Shown in pieces: positions 17,329 to 26,308 of a DNA stretch of 64,000 nucleotides (position 1 is the first letter of the stretch; every line of letters starts with the position of its first letter). Position numbers and translations under genes: made by a program. Origin of the DNA: CBDAQR01 sp965199055 (GTDB taxonomy: Bacteria > Pseudomonadota > Gammaproteobacteria > Pseudomonadales > Halieaceae); NCBI GenBank assembly GCA_965199055.1, contig CBDAQR010000003.1, positions 1,240,001 through 1,304,000 on the forward strand, read 5' to 3'. The notes below the pieces were generated by a model. It saw only the letters and a list, made by a program, of their open reading frames with translations, was not told where the DNA came from and ran no database searches.

Positions 17329-19617
17329 ATGCGCCGCACTCCTGTCGCCACCGCCGTGGCAGCTACGCTGCTTTCACTTTCACTGCCAGAAGTTAGCCTC
17401 GCCCAAGGTGCGACTGCCCTGGAAGAAGTCATCGTTACCGCGCGCAAGCGCGAGCAAAGTCTGCAGGACGTCTCTGTGGCAGTCACCGCGGTAACCGCCG
17501 CCGACCTCGCCGCGAACCAGATTCGCAACTCTGAAGACCTGGTCGCGATGGTACCGTCGCTGAACTTTCAGAAAGGCAGCAACGCTCGGCAGAGTTCTTT
17601 CAATATTCGCGGTATCGGCACCCAGAGCTTTTCGACCGGCGTGGAACCCAGTGTGTCGACCATGGTCGATGGCGTGGTCATGGGGCGTTCGCTGCAAGCC
17701 TTCATGCAGTTGATGGACGTCGAGCGGGTTGAAGTGCTGCGCGGCCCGCAGGGCACCCTCTTCGGCAAGAACTCCACCGCCGGTGTTGTCCATGTGATCA
17801 CGCAAAACCCTGCCGACGAATTCGAACTCGAGGTGATGGGTGGGGTCGAGGAAGGTGAGAAATGGATGGGCGGTTTCAACGTATCGAATACCCTCACCGA
17901 CAATCTCGCCTTTCGGATCGCCGGCTTTGCATCCGAGGAAGACGGTTGGATCGAGAACGTGAACAACGGTGACGACCTGAATAATTACGATGAGCAAACC
18001 ATCCGCGGGAAGCTGCGCTGGACGCCCATGGATACCCTGGAACTGAAATGGGCCAGTGACTATTCGGGAAGGGATTGTGAGTGCACCCAGAATACGATCC
18101 GCAGCATGGATCCCTTCAACGGCAACGAGGATGATGTGCAGGAGATTCTCGATGAGCTCGCTCCCGTTGTGCCTGGCGATGAGAATGACAAGGCCAATGT
18201 CAGCTATGCGCCCGACCAGGACTGGGAAAGCTGGGGGCATTCGCTCGAGATCAACTACGATATCGGCGACTTTACACTGACCTCAATCACCGCGTATCGC
18301 GAGTCTGAAATATCAGCGGATACCGATGATGACGGCCGTCCCACAAACCCTATCGGGTTCGAACAAAGTGGCGGCACTGATCAGGAACAATGGACACAAG
18401 AGATCCGCCTGACCTCGCCCGCAGAGGACCGACTGAATTACGTAGTGGGTTTCTTCTATTTCGATCAGGAAGTGTCGCGACAATTCACGCGTGAGTTCGA
18501 GTTCGTTCCCGGTAGTCCCGGCATTGGCATCTCTACTTTCTCCGTTGATACAAAAAACTGGGCGCTATTTGGCGAGGCCAATTACAGCTTCACGGACACG
18601 CTGCGCCTGGTGGCGGGCGTTCGTTACACCGAGGATAAACTCGATTTCGTGTTCGGCCGCGTGCGAGAAGGATTCCCGCTGGGTGTGCCCGATCCTATCG
18701 AGCCGACGCCCGGGGGCACCGATGAGGATGACACCTCCGGTAAGCTGGCGCTGGAGTGGGATTTTTCCGATGACGGGATGACCTACCTGAGCTACACCGA
18801 GGGCTACAAGGGGCCGGCCTATGACGTCACCTTCGGTACGGACCCCACCACGCTAGAGCCGGTCGATCCGGAAACCTCCGAGTCTTGGGAACTCGGCATG
18901 AAGAGCACCTTCTTCGACAATCGACTGCAGCTCAACATTGCGGTTTTCCACACCGAGTATGACGACTTTCAGGGCCAGGCGTTCTTTGATCCCGATGGCC
19001 GGCCCGACTGCCCTGACGACAACCCCGCCTGTGATCCTGAGGACGACCCCGGCAGCTTCGCCCTGGTTAACGCGGGCAAGGTGGAATCAGAAGGTGTGGA
19101 AATCGACTTCACTGCGCTGGTGCTACCCAACCTGCGCGTGTTCGGTGGCGTCGCATTTGTCGATGCCAGTATAGAGGAGTACGAAGGCGGGCCCTGTAGC
19201 TTTGGCCAGCAGTTCCGCGGCGAGTGTCCCGATGGCGTGCAGGACCTGAGCGGCGGTGATATGCCGCACTCACCCGACTGGAAGGGTTCGGTCACCGCTC
19301 AGTACACCTGGGAGACTGCAATGAGCTTTGACGTTCAGTTCCAGGGCTCGGTGCGATTTCAGGATGACGTGCTGTACGACCTTTCCCAGGACGAAAACAC
19401 CATCCAGGAGGGCTTCGAGATCGTCGACGCATCTATAATGCTCATCGATCAGAACGCGCACTGGGATGCTACGCTCTACGTAAAGAACGTATTTGACGAA
19501 CACTACGTACTTGGCATTGGCTCTACGCTCGATTTATTCCTGCCCAACGGTTATCTGCAATCGGTGCCAAAATACGCCGAGCGGACTGCGGGCCTGGAAT
19601 TTCGCTATCGCTGGTAA
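17329..19617 (+). CDS. TonB-dependent outer-membrane receptor
   Basis: The 762-residue receptor has a signal peptide (residues 1-26, ending SLAQ), a TonB box and plug start (LEEVIVTARKREQSLQDVSVAVT), the plug motif RGPQGTLFGKNSTAGV near 145, and a 22-strand-type barrel ending in a C-terminal tryptophan preceded by an aromatic-rich strand (LEFRYRW). It is preceded by the LacI-type operator and followed 33 bp later by eda. The context of sulfatases and an Entner-Doudoroff enzyme suggests uptake of a sulfated or uronate-containing saccharide. The ligand is not known. Confidence 0.94.
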   Translation: MRRTPVATAVAATLLSLSLPEVSLAQGATALEEVIVTARKREQSLQDVSVAVTAVTAADLAANQIRNSEDLVAMVPSLNFQKGSNARQSSFNIRGIGTQSFSTGVEPSVSTMVDGVVMGRSLQAFMQLMDVERVEVLRGPQGTLFGKNSTAGVVHVITQNPADEFELEVMGGVEEGEKWMGGFNVSNTLTDNLAFRIAGFASEEDGWIENVNNGDDLNNYDEQTIRGKLRWTPMDTLELKWASDYSGRDCECTQNTIRSMDPFNGNEDDVQEILDELAPVVPGDENDKANVSYAPDQDWESWGHSLEINYDIGDFTLTSITAYRESEISADTDDDGRPTNPIGFEQSGGTDQEQWTQEIRLTSPAEDRLNYVVGFFYFDQEVSRQFTREFEFVPGSPGIGISTFSVDTKNWALFGEANYSFTDTLRLVAGVRYTEDKLDFVFGRVREGFPLGVPDPIEPTPGGTDEDDTSGKLALEWDFSDDGMTYLSYTEGYKGPAYDVTFGTDPTTLEPVDPETSESWELGMKSTFFDNRLQLNIAVFHTEYDDFQGQAFFDPDGRPDCPDDNPACDPEDDPGSFALVNAGKVESEGVEIDFTALVLPNLRVFGGVAFVDASIEEYEGGPCSFGQQFRGECPDGVQDLSGGDMPHSPDWKGSVTAQYTWETAMSFDVQFQGSVRFQDDVLYDLSQDENTIQEGFEIVDASIMLIDQNAHWDATLYVKNVFDEHYVLGIGSTLDLFLPNGYLQSVPKYAERTAGLEFRYRW

Positions 19618-19625
19618 CTCCAAGC

Positions 19626-19657
19626 GCGTCCATGGGCTAGAATAGGTCCATGGACGC
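19626..19657 (+). promoter_or_regulatory. Stem-loop covering the eda start codon
   Basis: GCGTCCATGG (19626-19635) and CCATGGACGC (19648-19657) are perfect complements and form a 10-bp stem with a 12-base loop. The right arm contains the eda start codon (19650-19652) and the loop contains AATAGG, the likely ribosome site. It has no U-tract and is not a terminator. It could lower eda translation relative to the receptor or stabilise the receptor mRNA end. Confidence 0.5.
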
Positions 19658-20270
19658 AACGACTCTCCTGAATGGCATTCGCCTGATGCCGGTGGTGGTT
19701 ATCGAAGATGCCGCCACAGCTTTGCCACTGGCCGAAACACTCTATGGAGCGGGCATTCGCGCCATTGAATATACGCTGCGAACCGAAGCCGCATTACCTG
19801 CTATCGAGCTCACGGCCAGGGCGATCCCGGACATGTTGGTGGGTGCAGGAAGCATACGCAATCCGCAGCAGGTGCAGCAGGTGCGCAATGCCGGCGGGCA
19901 GTTCGCCATCAGCCCCGGGCACACCGATACACTGCTGGAAGCCTGCGAGGATTTTCCCTATATACCCGGTGCCGCCACCGCCTCGGAGTGTATGTACCTG
20001 TTGGAACGCGGCTACTCATTACAGAAATTTTTCCCGGCCGAACTATCGGGTGGGGTTGGCAGGATTAAGGCGCTTTCAGCTCCTCTGCCAGAAGTTCGGT
20101 TTTGCCCCACCGGTGGCATCACTCCAGACAATATCGATCGCTATCTACAATGCAGCGCCGTCGCCTGCATTGGCGGCTCCTGGTTTGTGCCGGCCCTGGC
20201 ACTCGAGGCGGGTGACTTCGCTAGTATTGGGGAGTTAAGCCGCGCCGCCATGGCCATGGTCAGCTACTGA
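19650..20270 (+). CDS. eda: 2-keto-3-deoxy-6-phosphogluconate (KDPG) aldolase
   Basis: The 206-residue class I aldolase splits KDPG to pyruvate and glyceraldehyde-3-phosphate. The Schiff-base lysine is Lys126 in KFFPAE. The acid/base Glu40 in IEYTLRT and the phosphate-binding VGAGS and GGITPDN loops are present. Length is normal. The gene follows a TonB receptor under a LacI-type operator. It completes the glucuronate pathway encoded at 34.5-40.3 kb (uxaC, uxuB, uxuA, kdgK), so the two loci feed one route. A hairpin spans the start codon. Confidence 0.95.
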   Translation: MDATTLLNGIRLMPVVVIEDAATALPLAETLYGAGIRAIEYTLRTEAALPAIELTARAIPDMLVGAGSIRNPQQVQQVRNAGGQFAISPGHTDTLLEACEDFPYIPGAATASECMYLLERGYSLQKFFPAELSGGVGRIKALSAPLPEVRFCPTGGITPDNIDRYLQCSAVACIGGSWFVPALALEAGDFASIGELSRAAMAMVSY

Positions 20271-20283
20271 TCACCGTCAACCG

Positions 20284-21018
20284 CTAAGTCCTTGCGACTA
20301 CCAGTCGATATCCGGCGTCGATGCTGGTCTGGTTGAGAATATCAGCGTTTCGCTTTGCCCAAGCACCACTCTCTATATCTTCTTTGAGCCGTTCCAGACG
20401 AGGCTCACTGGCGTGTAATTTGGCGAAGGAGGAAATCGAGTGTCGTACGTCCGGGTCGAGATACGCTTCCGGCCTGCGCCAGTACGCGGCCAGAAAACCG
20501 TCGCGACAGTCATGGGGTATTGGCACCGGCAGCATCTGAACATCATGGAAATGCGCCCTGAACTCTTCGATAGCGGGGAAGTTATGCACGTCACGCTCAA
20601 AGAACTCGGGGAAATAGTCACGGGTTAACCAAAACGGTACGCAGGCCGGGTCCCAGGTCAGTGCCACGAATCCCTGTCGGGCGACGCGCTTAATCTCGGC
20701 GAATGCGCATGCTCGATCTTGCCAGTGGTGGATAGACAGCACCGTCATGACGTGAGAGAAGTGTTTGTCCGGAAACGGTAGCTGCTCGGCACACCCGCGC
20801 ACAACCGGACAAGCACCAGCTGCACGCTGGGAAATCATCTCCGCAGAAGGCTCCAATGCCACCACACTGAAACCCTCTGGTTCATAAGAGCCGGTACCGG
20901 CACCAATATTGAGGAGTGAGTCCGCGCCCGATAGTTCGGCATGCAGTGCGCTGGCAATGTGGGGATCAGTGGCGCGTTTGCTCGAGTAGTTGGTGCCGAA
21001 GCGATCGTACAGCGCCAT
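20284..21018 (-). CDS. Class I SAM-dependent methyltransferase
   Basis: The 244-residue protein has motif I SLLNIGAGTGSYEP, the acidic residue after strand 2 (VVALEPS) and the motif IV region HFSHVMTVLSIHHW, typical of Methyltransf_11 proteins. ATG 21018 is chosen because AGGA lies upstream; a TTG two codons earlier is less likely. It is the last gene of the long leftward glucuronate operon, 37 bp after another methyltransferase. The substrate is unknown; a small molecule is likely from the fold class. Confidence 0.88.
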   Translation of the reverse strand: MALYDRFGTNYSSKRATDPHIASALHAELSGADSLLNIGAGTGSYEPEGFSVVALEPSAEMISQRAAGACPVVRGCAEQLPFPDKHFSHVMTVLSIHHWQDRACAFAEIKRVARQGFVALTWDPACVPFWLTRDYFPEFFERDVHNFPAIEEFRAHFHDVQMLPVPIPHDCRDGFLAAYWRRPEAYLDPDVRHSISSFAKLHASEPRLERLKEDIESGAWAKRNADILNQTSIDAGYRLVVART

Positions 21019-21055
21019 CAGCAAGTTCCTGTTATCGGGTTACGGGACGCCTAGT

Positions 21056-21667
21056 TTAATCGCTATTCTGCACGATGAGATAGACATGCGGCTCGGGGTA
21101 CTGGTCGAACTCTAGATGTTTGAGCTGGCATCTCTCTTCGTGAATCACGTCAAGCATTCGCTTCAAACCCAGACTGCTGTAGTAAATCTCTGGCCCCATA
21201 AGCGAATTGCTGTGCTCTCCGGGCTCTGTTAATCCACCCGCTGAGAAGATGAAGATACCCCCAGGCGTGAGCATGTGCAGGATCTTGCGCAGCACAGGCT
21301 CCTGACTGGTTAGCGGGAGATGCCAGAGACAGTCCCAGGCAGTAATGAAATGGTATTGCCGCTCAGCTTGCCACTCGCAAATGTCGGCATGATAAAAGCG
21401 GCCCCGCGGATTGGCGGCACGCGCGAGGTCGATCATCCGGGCCGACACGTCTACCCCTTCAAACTGCAACCCTCGATCAACAAGCAGTCGATGCAATCGG
21501 CTATTGCAGCCACACCCGACATCCAGCGCCCAGTCGCCCGCACCCAGAAAAGCTAACGCACGCTCATGCTGAGCAATACCGTTGTGTGGGTCGTAACTAC
21601 CGTCCTGCCAGTGCTCGGCTATCTGATCGTAGCCTGCACCGGTTTCTGAAGGGGACAGTATTTTCAC
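21056..21667 (-). CDS. Class I SAM-dependent methyltransferase
   Basis: The 203-residue protein carries motif I WALDVGCGCNSRLHRLL, where the usual G-x-G-x-G is altered to GCGCNS, then FEGVDVSARMIDLAR and WDCLWHLPL. The start is GTG at 21667, just seven bases after the GAPDH stop, so it is cotranscribed with gap. It differs in sequence from the neighbouring methyltransferase. The substrate is unknown. Confidence 0.85.
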   Translation of the reverse strand: MKILSPSETGAGYDQIAEHWQDGSYDPHNGIAQHERALAFLGAGDWALDVGCGCNSRLHRLLVDRGLQFEGVDVSARMIDLARAANPRGRFYHADICEWQAERQYHFITAWDCLWHLPLTSQEPVLRKILHMLTPGGIFIFSAGGLTEPGEHSNSLMGPEIYYSSLGLKRMLDVIHEERCQLKHLEFDQYPEPHVYLIVQNSD

Positions 21668-21673
21668 CTATCC

Positions 21674-22681
21674 CTACCAGCTACGCATGCGCTCTAGCAG
21701 ATTACAGACGCGACTGGAGTAACCCCATTCATTGTCGTACCAATTCAATGCACGCAGATAGCGGCCGCCGCTGACATCGGTGAAGGCGGCATCGTAGATC
21801 GATGAGTGGGCATTGCCGATGATATCCGAGGAGACGATCGGCTGGTCGCTGTACTGAAGAATACCGCGCAAGGCATCCGATTCCGACGCAGTCCGGACTA
21901 CCTCGTTAACCTCTTCAACTGTGGTGTTCTTAGCCAGCGTAACAAATAGATCGACCACGGAGCCGTCCGGTACGGGGACACGCGCCGCAATTCCATGCAG
22001 TTTTCCCTGCAGTTCCGGCAGCACCACACCCACCGCTTTCGCCGCCCCCGTGGACGTGGGAATAATGTTCTCAGCTGCAGCGCGACTACGTCGCCAATCG
22101 GAATGCGGCACGTCGGCGAGGCGCTGATCATTGGTGTAAGCGTGCACCGTATTGATCACCCCTTCCTCGATACCAAAGGCCTCATGAATGACTTTCGCCA
22201 TGGGCGCGAGGCAATTGGTGGTACAGCTGGCGTTTGAGATGATGCGGTGCTCGGAATTGAGTTGTGCGTCATTGACCCCGAGGACCACCGTGTAGTCGAT
22301 CTCATCTTTGGCGGGAACGGTAAGCAGCACCCGCGCCGCACCCGCGCTAAGGTGCATCTCGAGTTGCTCGCGAGAACGGAATACGCCGGTGGACTCCACG
22401 ACGACATCGACGCCGAGTTCACCCCAGGGCAGTGAAGCCGGGTCGCGCTCGCTCAGCATCTTTACGCGTCCTTTTGGGGTCACCATGTCCCCTTCGTCGA
22501 GCGCAAGCTGTTTGCCGAAGTTGCCCATGACCGTGTCGTAGTTGAGCAGGTAACGCAGCGCCTCGTGGTCAAAGAGATCGTTAATCGCCACCACGTCGAC
22601 GCCCTCCACATCATCGAGAATGCGAAAAACGGAACGGCCAATTCGACCGAAGCCATTAATAGCGACTTTTAAGGTGCTCAT
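21674..22681 (-). CDS. gap: Type I glyceraldehyde-3-phosphate dehydrogenase
   Basis: The 335-residue enzyme has the NAD-binding start VAINGFGRIGR, the catalytic Cys153 in ISNASCTTNCLAP, His180 in NTVHAYTNDQ, and the C-terminal WYDNEWGYSSRV. ATG 22681 overlaps the TAA of the upstream GAPDH-like gene (TAATG), which replaces a longer reading that runs into that gene. It oxidises the glyceraldehyde-3-phosphate released by KDPG aldolase, matching its place in the glucuronate operon. It is directly paired with a cysteine-less paralogue. Confidence 0.95.
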   Translation of the reverse strand: MSTLKVAINGFGRIGRSVFRILDDVEGVDVVAINDLFDHEALRYLLNYDTVMGNFGKQLALDEGDMVTPKGRVKMLSERDPASLPWGELGVDVVVESTGVFRSREQLEMHLSAGAARVLLTVPAKDEIDYTVVLGVNDAQLNSEHRIISNASCTTNCLAPMAKVIHEAFGIEEGVINTVHAYTNDQRLADVPHSDWRRSRAAAENIIPTSTGAAKAVGVVLPELQGKLHGIAARVPVPDGSVVDLFVTLAKNTTVEEVNEVVRTASESDALRGILQYSDQPIVSSDIIGNAHSSIYDAAFTDVSGGRYLRALNWYDNEWGYSSRVCNLLERMRSW

Positions 22682-23691
22682 TACGCGGCCTCCTTGGTAC
22701 TGTCGAGTTCGGCATAGAGACGCAGCACATCCAGCAAGCGCGCCGCATGCCCCAGGTTCTCGTACCATGCGAGTGTCTTCACAGTACGCTGGCCGGCTTT
22801 AATCGTGCCTTGCAAGTCGTAAAGTAAGGAGTGCGAATTATTCAGCACATCGGAGGAGACGATAGGATCCTCGGCCACATCGACGATATCGGTGTACGCC
22901 CTGGCGGCCGCGCGCATAACCTCATTCACCGCTGCAGCATCCACGGATTCGTCTTTGAACACCAGATCGGTATCGAGCAAACACCCCTGCTGGACCGGCA
23001 CGTTCAAGGCTGCTGTCATGACTTTGCCCGTCATATCAGGCAGGATTTCTTCCAGCCAAATTGCCGCATCATGGCCATTAGGGATAATGTTTTCGGCCGC
23101 GGAGCGGCTGCGCCGCATGTCGGTGCCCGCATAGTCCTGTAGCGATTGGTCGCTGGTATAGGCGTGCACAGTGGTCATGCTGGCACATTCAATATCGAGT
23201 TCAGCGGACAGGATGTGCAGCAACAGCGCCAGCGCGGTGGTGGTGGCTGAACCGCCGGAGATCATCCGGTCCGATGCGTCAATCGAATCGCCATTAATCC
23301 CCGGAATTACAATTCGATCAACGCGATCCTCCGGCAGCCCTCGCAACAGGACACGGCCGGCACCGTTGTCGAGATGATCCTGCATATAGAAGCTGTCGCG
23401 ATAAATACCCGTACAGTCGACCACGGCATCAACGCCGAACACGTCCCAGGGCACTTCCATCGGCGTGTCGATTGCTAACATGCGCGTCCGGAAACGCTCG
23501 TTCACCAGAAAGTTGCCGTCCAGGTGATAGTCTGCAGGGTGGCGCGACTCGGACCGCAACAGGTAGTGGAGAATATCGGGAGCGCCGATATCAGCGACCG
23601 CCACCACTTCAATATCCTCGCTGCGCATGGCCAACCGGTATAACTGCCGCCCGGTCTGACCAAAGCCCATAATACCAATGCGTATTGCCAT
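22681..23691 (-). CDS. GAPDH-family paralogue lacking the catalytic cysteine
   Basis: The 336-residue protein keeps the GAPDH fold landmarks: GIMGFGQTGRQLYRL (residues 6-20), MTTVHAYTSDQSLQDY with the catalytic-type His, RRSRSAAENIIP, IVSSDVLNNSHS and a C-terminal LAWYENLGHAARL. The active-site loop reads SGGSATTTA (145-153) where active enzymes have SNASCTTNC, so both cysteines are alanine. The phosphate-site STG is NGH, and the final WYDNEWG is WYENLGH. Phosphorylating dehydrogenase activity by the usual thioester is therefore not possible. It is translationally coupled to the normal gap gene. It may be a regulatory subunit or act on another aldehyde by hydride transfer only; the role is unknown. 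Confidence 0.9.
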   Translation of the reverse strand: MAIRIGIMGFGQTGRQLYRLAMRSEDIEVVAVADIGAPDILHYLLRSESRHPADYHLDGNFLVNERFRTRMLAIDTPMEVPWDVFGVDAVVDCTGIYRDSFYMQDHLDNGAGRVLLRGLPEDRVDRIVIPGINGDSIDASDRMISGGSATTTALALLLHILSAELDIECASMTTVHAYTSDQSLQDYAGTDMRRSRSAAENIIPNGHDAAIWLEEILPDMTGKVMTAALNVPVQQGCLLDTDLVFKDESVDAAAVNEVMRAAARAYTDIVDVAEDPIVSSDVLNNSHSLLYDLQGTIKAGQRTVKTLAWYENLGHAARLLDVLRLYAELDSTKEAA

Positions 23692-23719
23692 AGCGTCTCT
23701 CCTTCTGGAGTCTCTCCTT

Positions 23720-25588
23720 TTAGAGCCTCCACTCTATCCCCAGGCGGGGAAATATGCCTGCCGCGGGAAAACCCACTGCCTGCTCGTAGTTTTCATCCAG
23801 CATGTTACTAACAGTGGCACGCAAGGATATCGCTTCATCCAGCCGCCAGGTCATGCTGACATCGAGGGTGTCATAGGCATCGAGCGTGTAGTCCACGCTC
23901 TCCAATGTGTGGCGCGATGCTTCGACGACCTCGTCGACCCACAGGTATTCGACCGCCAGATCGATGTCGCTGCGAATAGCGTAGAACCACTGCACACCGG
24001 CCTTCCACTCCGGTCGCCCACGCAACTCCTCATCGAGGTTGGCGATATCCGAGTCCGTCCAGGTGGCGTGGCCACGCCAGCGCCCGAAGGTCGAATCAGC
24101 AAGCACACTCCATTCGACACCTTCTGTCTCTACCCGATCACGATTGACGTTCGTGAACGCCTCGTCATCGAAGTCGATCAGATCGCGGTAGGTCACGTCA
24201 AAGTACACCAGCTTAGATGACAAAACATCGTTGAAGCGGTGTTGTAGAGCTATTTCCCAGCTGCTGGAGGTCTCGGACTGCAAATCAGGGTTACCGACCA
24301 GGGGGTGGGCAAGCGCAAAGAAACTCGGCGGTTTAAACCCCTCTCCCCAATTGCCGCTGACTGCCGTATCCGCCAGCACCTGCCAACGAAAGCCCAAACT
24401 ACCGGTCGTCTCTGAATCCGCCTCATCCACATCGTCGTAACGCAAACTCGCGGAGAGTGACAGCGCATCGCCAACGTCGTAATAGGCTTCCACAAACGCG
24501 CCCGCGCTATCTCGCTCAAGCTCAAAGCTGGCATCCAGCAATACGCCAAAATCAATGTAGCCGTCGCTATCACCCTCCTCTCGCTCAAATTCGAGCCCAA
24601 GCCCCAGGCGCAGTTGATCCAGCTGAAACTGATTAACCCAACTCAGCTGATAGCGATCAAAATTCACATCAGCGCCGGTGGGCGGCACCTCGGAGCCAGG
24701 GAAAATGCCGGGTGAACTCTCACTGGAGTCGGCATTAAACCACTCTGCCTCCAGCGTGGTCTGCCAGCGCTCGGACATCTTCGACCGCAGGGATAACTGT
24801 AGCGATAAGTCCTCCGAGTCGCCTTGATCCAGCTCATCCCAGACGGCAAGATCGGGGCCGCCGCTGTCCTCGGGGTAGTTCTCCCGCTCGTTATCGCTAT
24901 AGCGCAGCCCCAAACTGACTGCCGTGCTCTCCGAAATGATATAGGCTGCAGCGGCACTGACAAAATCCAGTTCGCGCTTGCTGTCCTCGACCACATCGCC
25001 GTTGTCACTGCGCCCGAGTAAGATACTGAAGCTGCCAGCGTCACCCAACGAACCCGCGAAGCTGGCAGAGCCCCGGTAGTAGCTATCTGTCCCCCCCTCC
25101 GCAAACACTCTACTGGCCTCGGTACCTGCGGCCTGACGAGTGACTATGTTCAGCACACCCGATAGGGCATCTGCGCCATACAAGGCAGACTGAGGGCCGC
25201 GAATTAATTCAATGCGCTCAACCTGGCTGGGATCGAGCGTGGAGAAGTCGAAGGAGCCACCGCGGGTGTCTGCCGGGTTATTCACCTGGATGCCATCGAT
25301 AAGAATGACGGTAAAGTTTGCTTCGCCGCCGCGAACATAAAGGCTGCTAGCACCACCCGCACCACCCTGCTGGTTAATGCTGACCCCGGTGAAGCCCTGC
25401 AGCAACTGTTGCACGCTGGACTTATGCAGCGCCTCGATAGCCTCTCGATCGAGCACAGAAACATGACCCGTGAGCTGCTGCGGTGGAACGCCAGCGCGAC
25501 TACCTATGACTTCCACCGTTTCTATATCGCCGCCGAGGCTGGCTGCGCTCATGGCCGCCAGCAGTGGGATCAAAAACACTCTGTACAT
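23720..25588 (-). CDS. TonB-dependent receptor, BtuB/CirA-like
   Basis: The 622-residue receptor has a short signal peptide (about 1-19), TonB-box-like IETVEVIGSRAG, plug motifs VRGGEANFTVILIDGIQVNNP and RGPQSALYGADALSGVLNIVT, and a barrel ending in GIEWRL. It is smaller than the two TARKRE-type receptors here and belongs to the BtuB-like branch, which includes cobalamin and organic ligand transporters. It is followed by the DUF1080 lipoprotein gene (upstream, 6 bp away) and is within the glucuronate operon, so a glucuronide or other glycoside is a better guess than cobalamin. Confidence 0.92.
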   Translation of the reverse strand: MYRVFLIPLLAAMSAASLGGDIETVEVIGSRAGVPPQQLTGHVSVLDREAIEALHKSSVQQLLQGFTGVSINQQGGAGGASSLYVRGGEANFTVILIDGIQVNNPADTRGGSFDFSTLDPSQVERIELIRGPQSALYGADALSGVLNIVTRQAAGTEASRVFAEGGTDSYYRGSASFAGSLGDAGSFSILLGRSDNGDVVEDSKRELDFVSAAAAYIISESTAVSLGLRYSDNERENYPEDSGGPDLAVWDELDQGDSEDLSLQLSLRSKMSERWQTTLEAEWFNADSSESSPGIFPGSEVPPTGADVNFDRYQLSWVNQFQLDQLRLGLGLEFEREEGDSDGYIDFGVLLDASFELERDSAGAFVEAYYDVGDALSLSASLRYDDVDEADSETTGSLGFRWQVLADTAVSGNWGEGFKPPSFFALAHPLVGNPDLQSETSSSWEIALQHRFNDVLSSKLVYFDVTYRDLIDFDDEAFTNVNRDRVETEGVEWSVLADSTFGRWRGHATWTDSDIANLDEELRGRPEWKAGVQWFYAIRSDIDLAVEYLWVDEVVEASRHTLESVDYTLDAYDTLDVSMTWRLDEAISLRATVSNMLDENYEQAVGFPAAGIFPRLGIEWRL

Positions 25589-25594
25589 TGCTTA

Positions 25595-26308
25595 CTACTT
25601 TGCTTGGTCTAGCTCGAGAATTCGAATATTGCGGTACAAAACACGGTCCCAGTGGTCCTGGAAACCAATATGCCCCTTGAGCAGACGCCCATAGTCCGGA
25701 CGATCAGTGAACTTGCTGTCCTGATACAGCGCCTCCCACTCAGGACTCATCTGCGTGAACTTCGCTGTCTGGCGGCCATTGAGCCAGAACTCCACCTGCG
25801 GCCCGCGCGCGATGATATGTACTGAATTCCAGTATCCAACAGGCTGAGTGGTGTCATGATCGGGAGCGATCATATCGTAGTACGCTCCTGCCCTGTGGGT
25901 AGGATCCTTGGAATCGCGGTGACCCACGTTATCCAGGACCTGCATTTCATAGCCGGTGTAATGAATGGTGCGACCGGATTCGTCGCCACGAATAAAGATA
26001 CCGCTATTACCCGCTTCACTGATGCGCCACTCCAGCTTCAGCTCGAAATCTCCGAACTGTTCGCGGCTGATGATGTCGCCCTCCGACTCCAGCCATGCCA
26101 GACAACCATCCTGCACGCCCCAGCCACTAACCTCTTGCTCCTGGTAATTGCGCCAATTATCTAGAGATTCCCCATCGAATAATAAACGCCAGCCCGCTGC
26201 TTCCTCCTCAGCGGTGAGGCTATTCGTGCATTCTTCAGACGTGGTCTGCATCACAGGATCACAAGCTGCGCAAAGCAGCACAGCCAACACACCGAAGCTA
26301 CTGCGCAT
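25595..26308 (-). CDS. DUF1080 lipoprotein (3-keto-disaccharide hydrolase family)
   Basis: The 237-residue protein has a lipoprotein signal (VLLCAAC, Cys15). A concanavalin-like DUF1080 domain follows: GWRLLFDGESLDNWRNY, then FELKLEWRISEAGNSGIFIRG and WNSVHIIARGPQVEFWLNGRQTA, ending IGFQDHWDRVLYRNIRI. This family is now linked to cleavage of glycosides already oxidised at C3. It would act in the periplasm at a membrane. Its start overlaps the end of the Gfo/Idh gene by 11 bp. Confidence 0.92.
   Translation of the reverse strand: MRSSFGVLAVLLCAACDPVMQTTSEECTNSLTAEEEAAGWRLLFDGESLDNWRNYQEQEVSGWGVQDGCLAWLESEGDIISREQFGDFELKLEWRISEAGNSGIFIRGDESGRTIHYTGYEMQVLDNVGHRDSKDPTHRAGAYYDMIAPDHDTTQPVGYWNSVHIIARGPQVEFWLNGRQTAKFTQMSPEWEALYQDSKFTDRPDYGRLLKGHIGFQDHWDRVLYRNIRILELDQAK

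Noticed and set aside
17380..18240. 286-codon open frame antisense to the TonB receptor at 17329-19617
   Set aside because: It is the shadow of a GC-rich coding strand. The receptor frame has a signal peptide, plug and barrel motifs, while the antisense product has no domain and no ribosome site.
23720..25588. Receptor as a cobalamin transporter (BtuB)
   Set aside because: Only the general fold is BtuB-like. No cobalamin gene or riboswitch is near, and the operon is about uronate metabolism.
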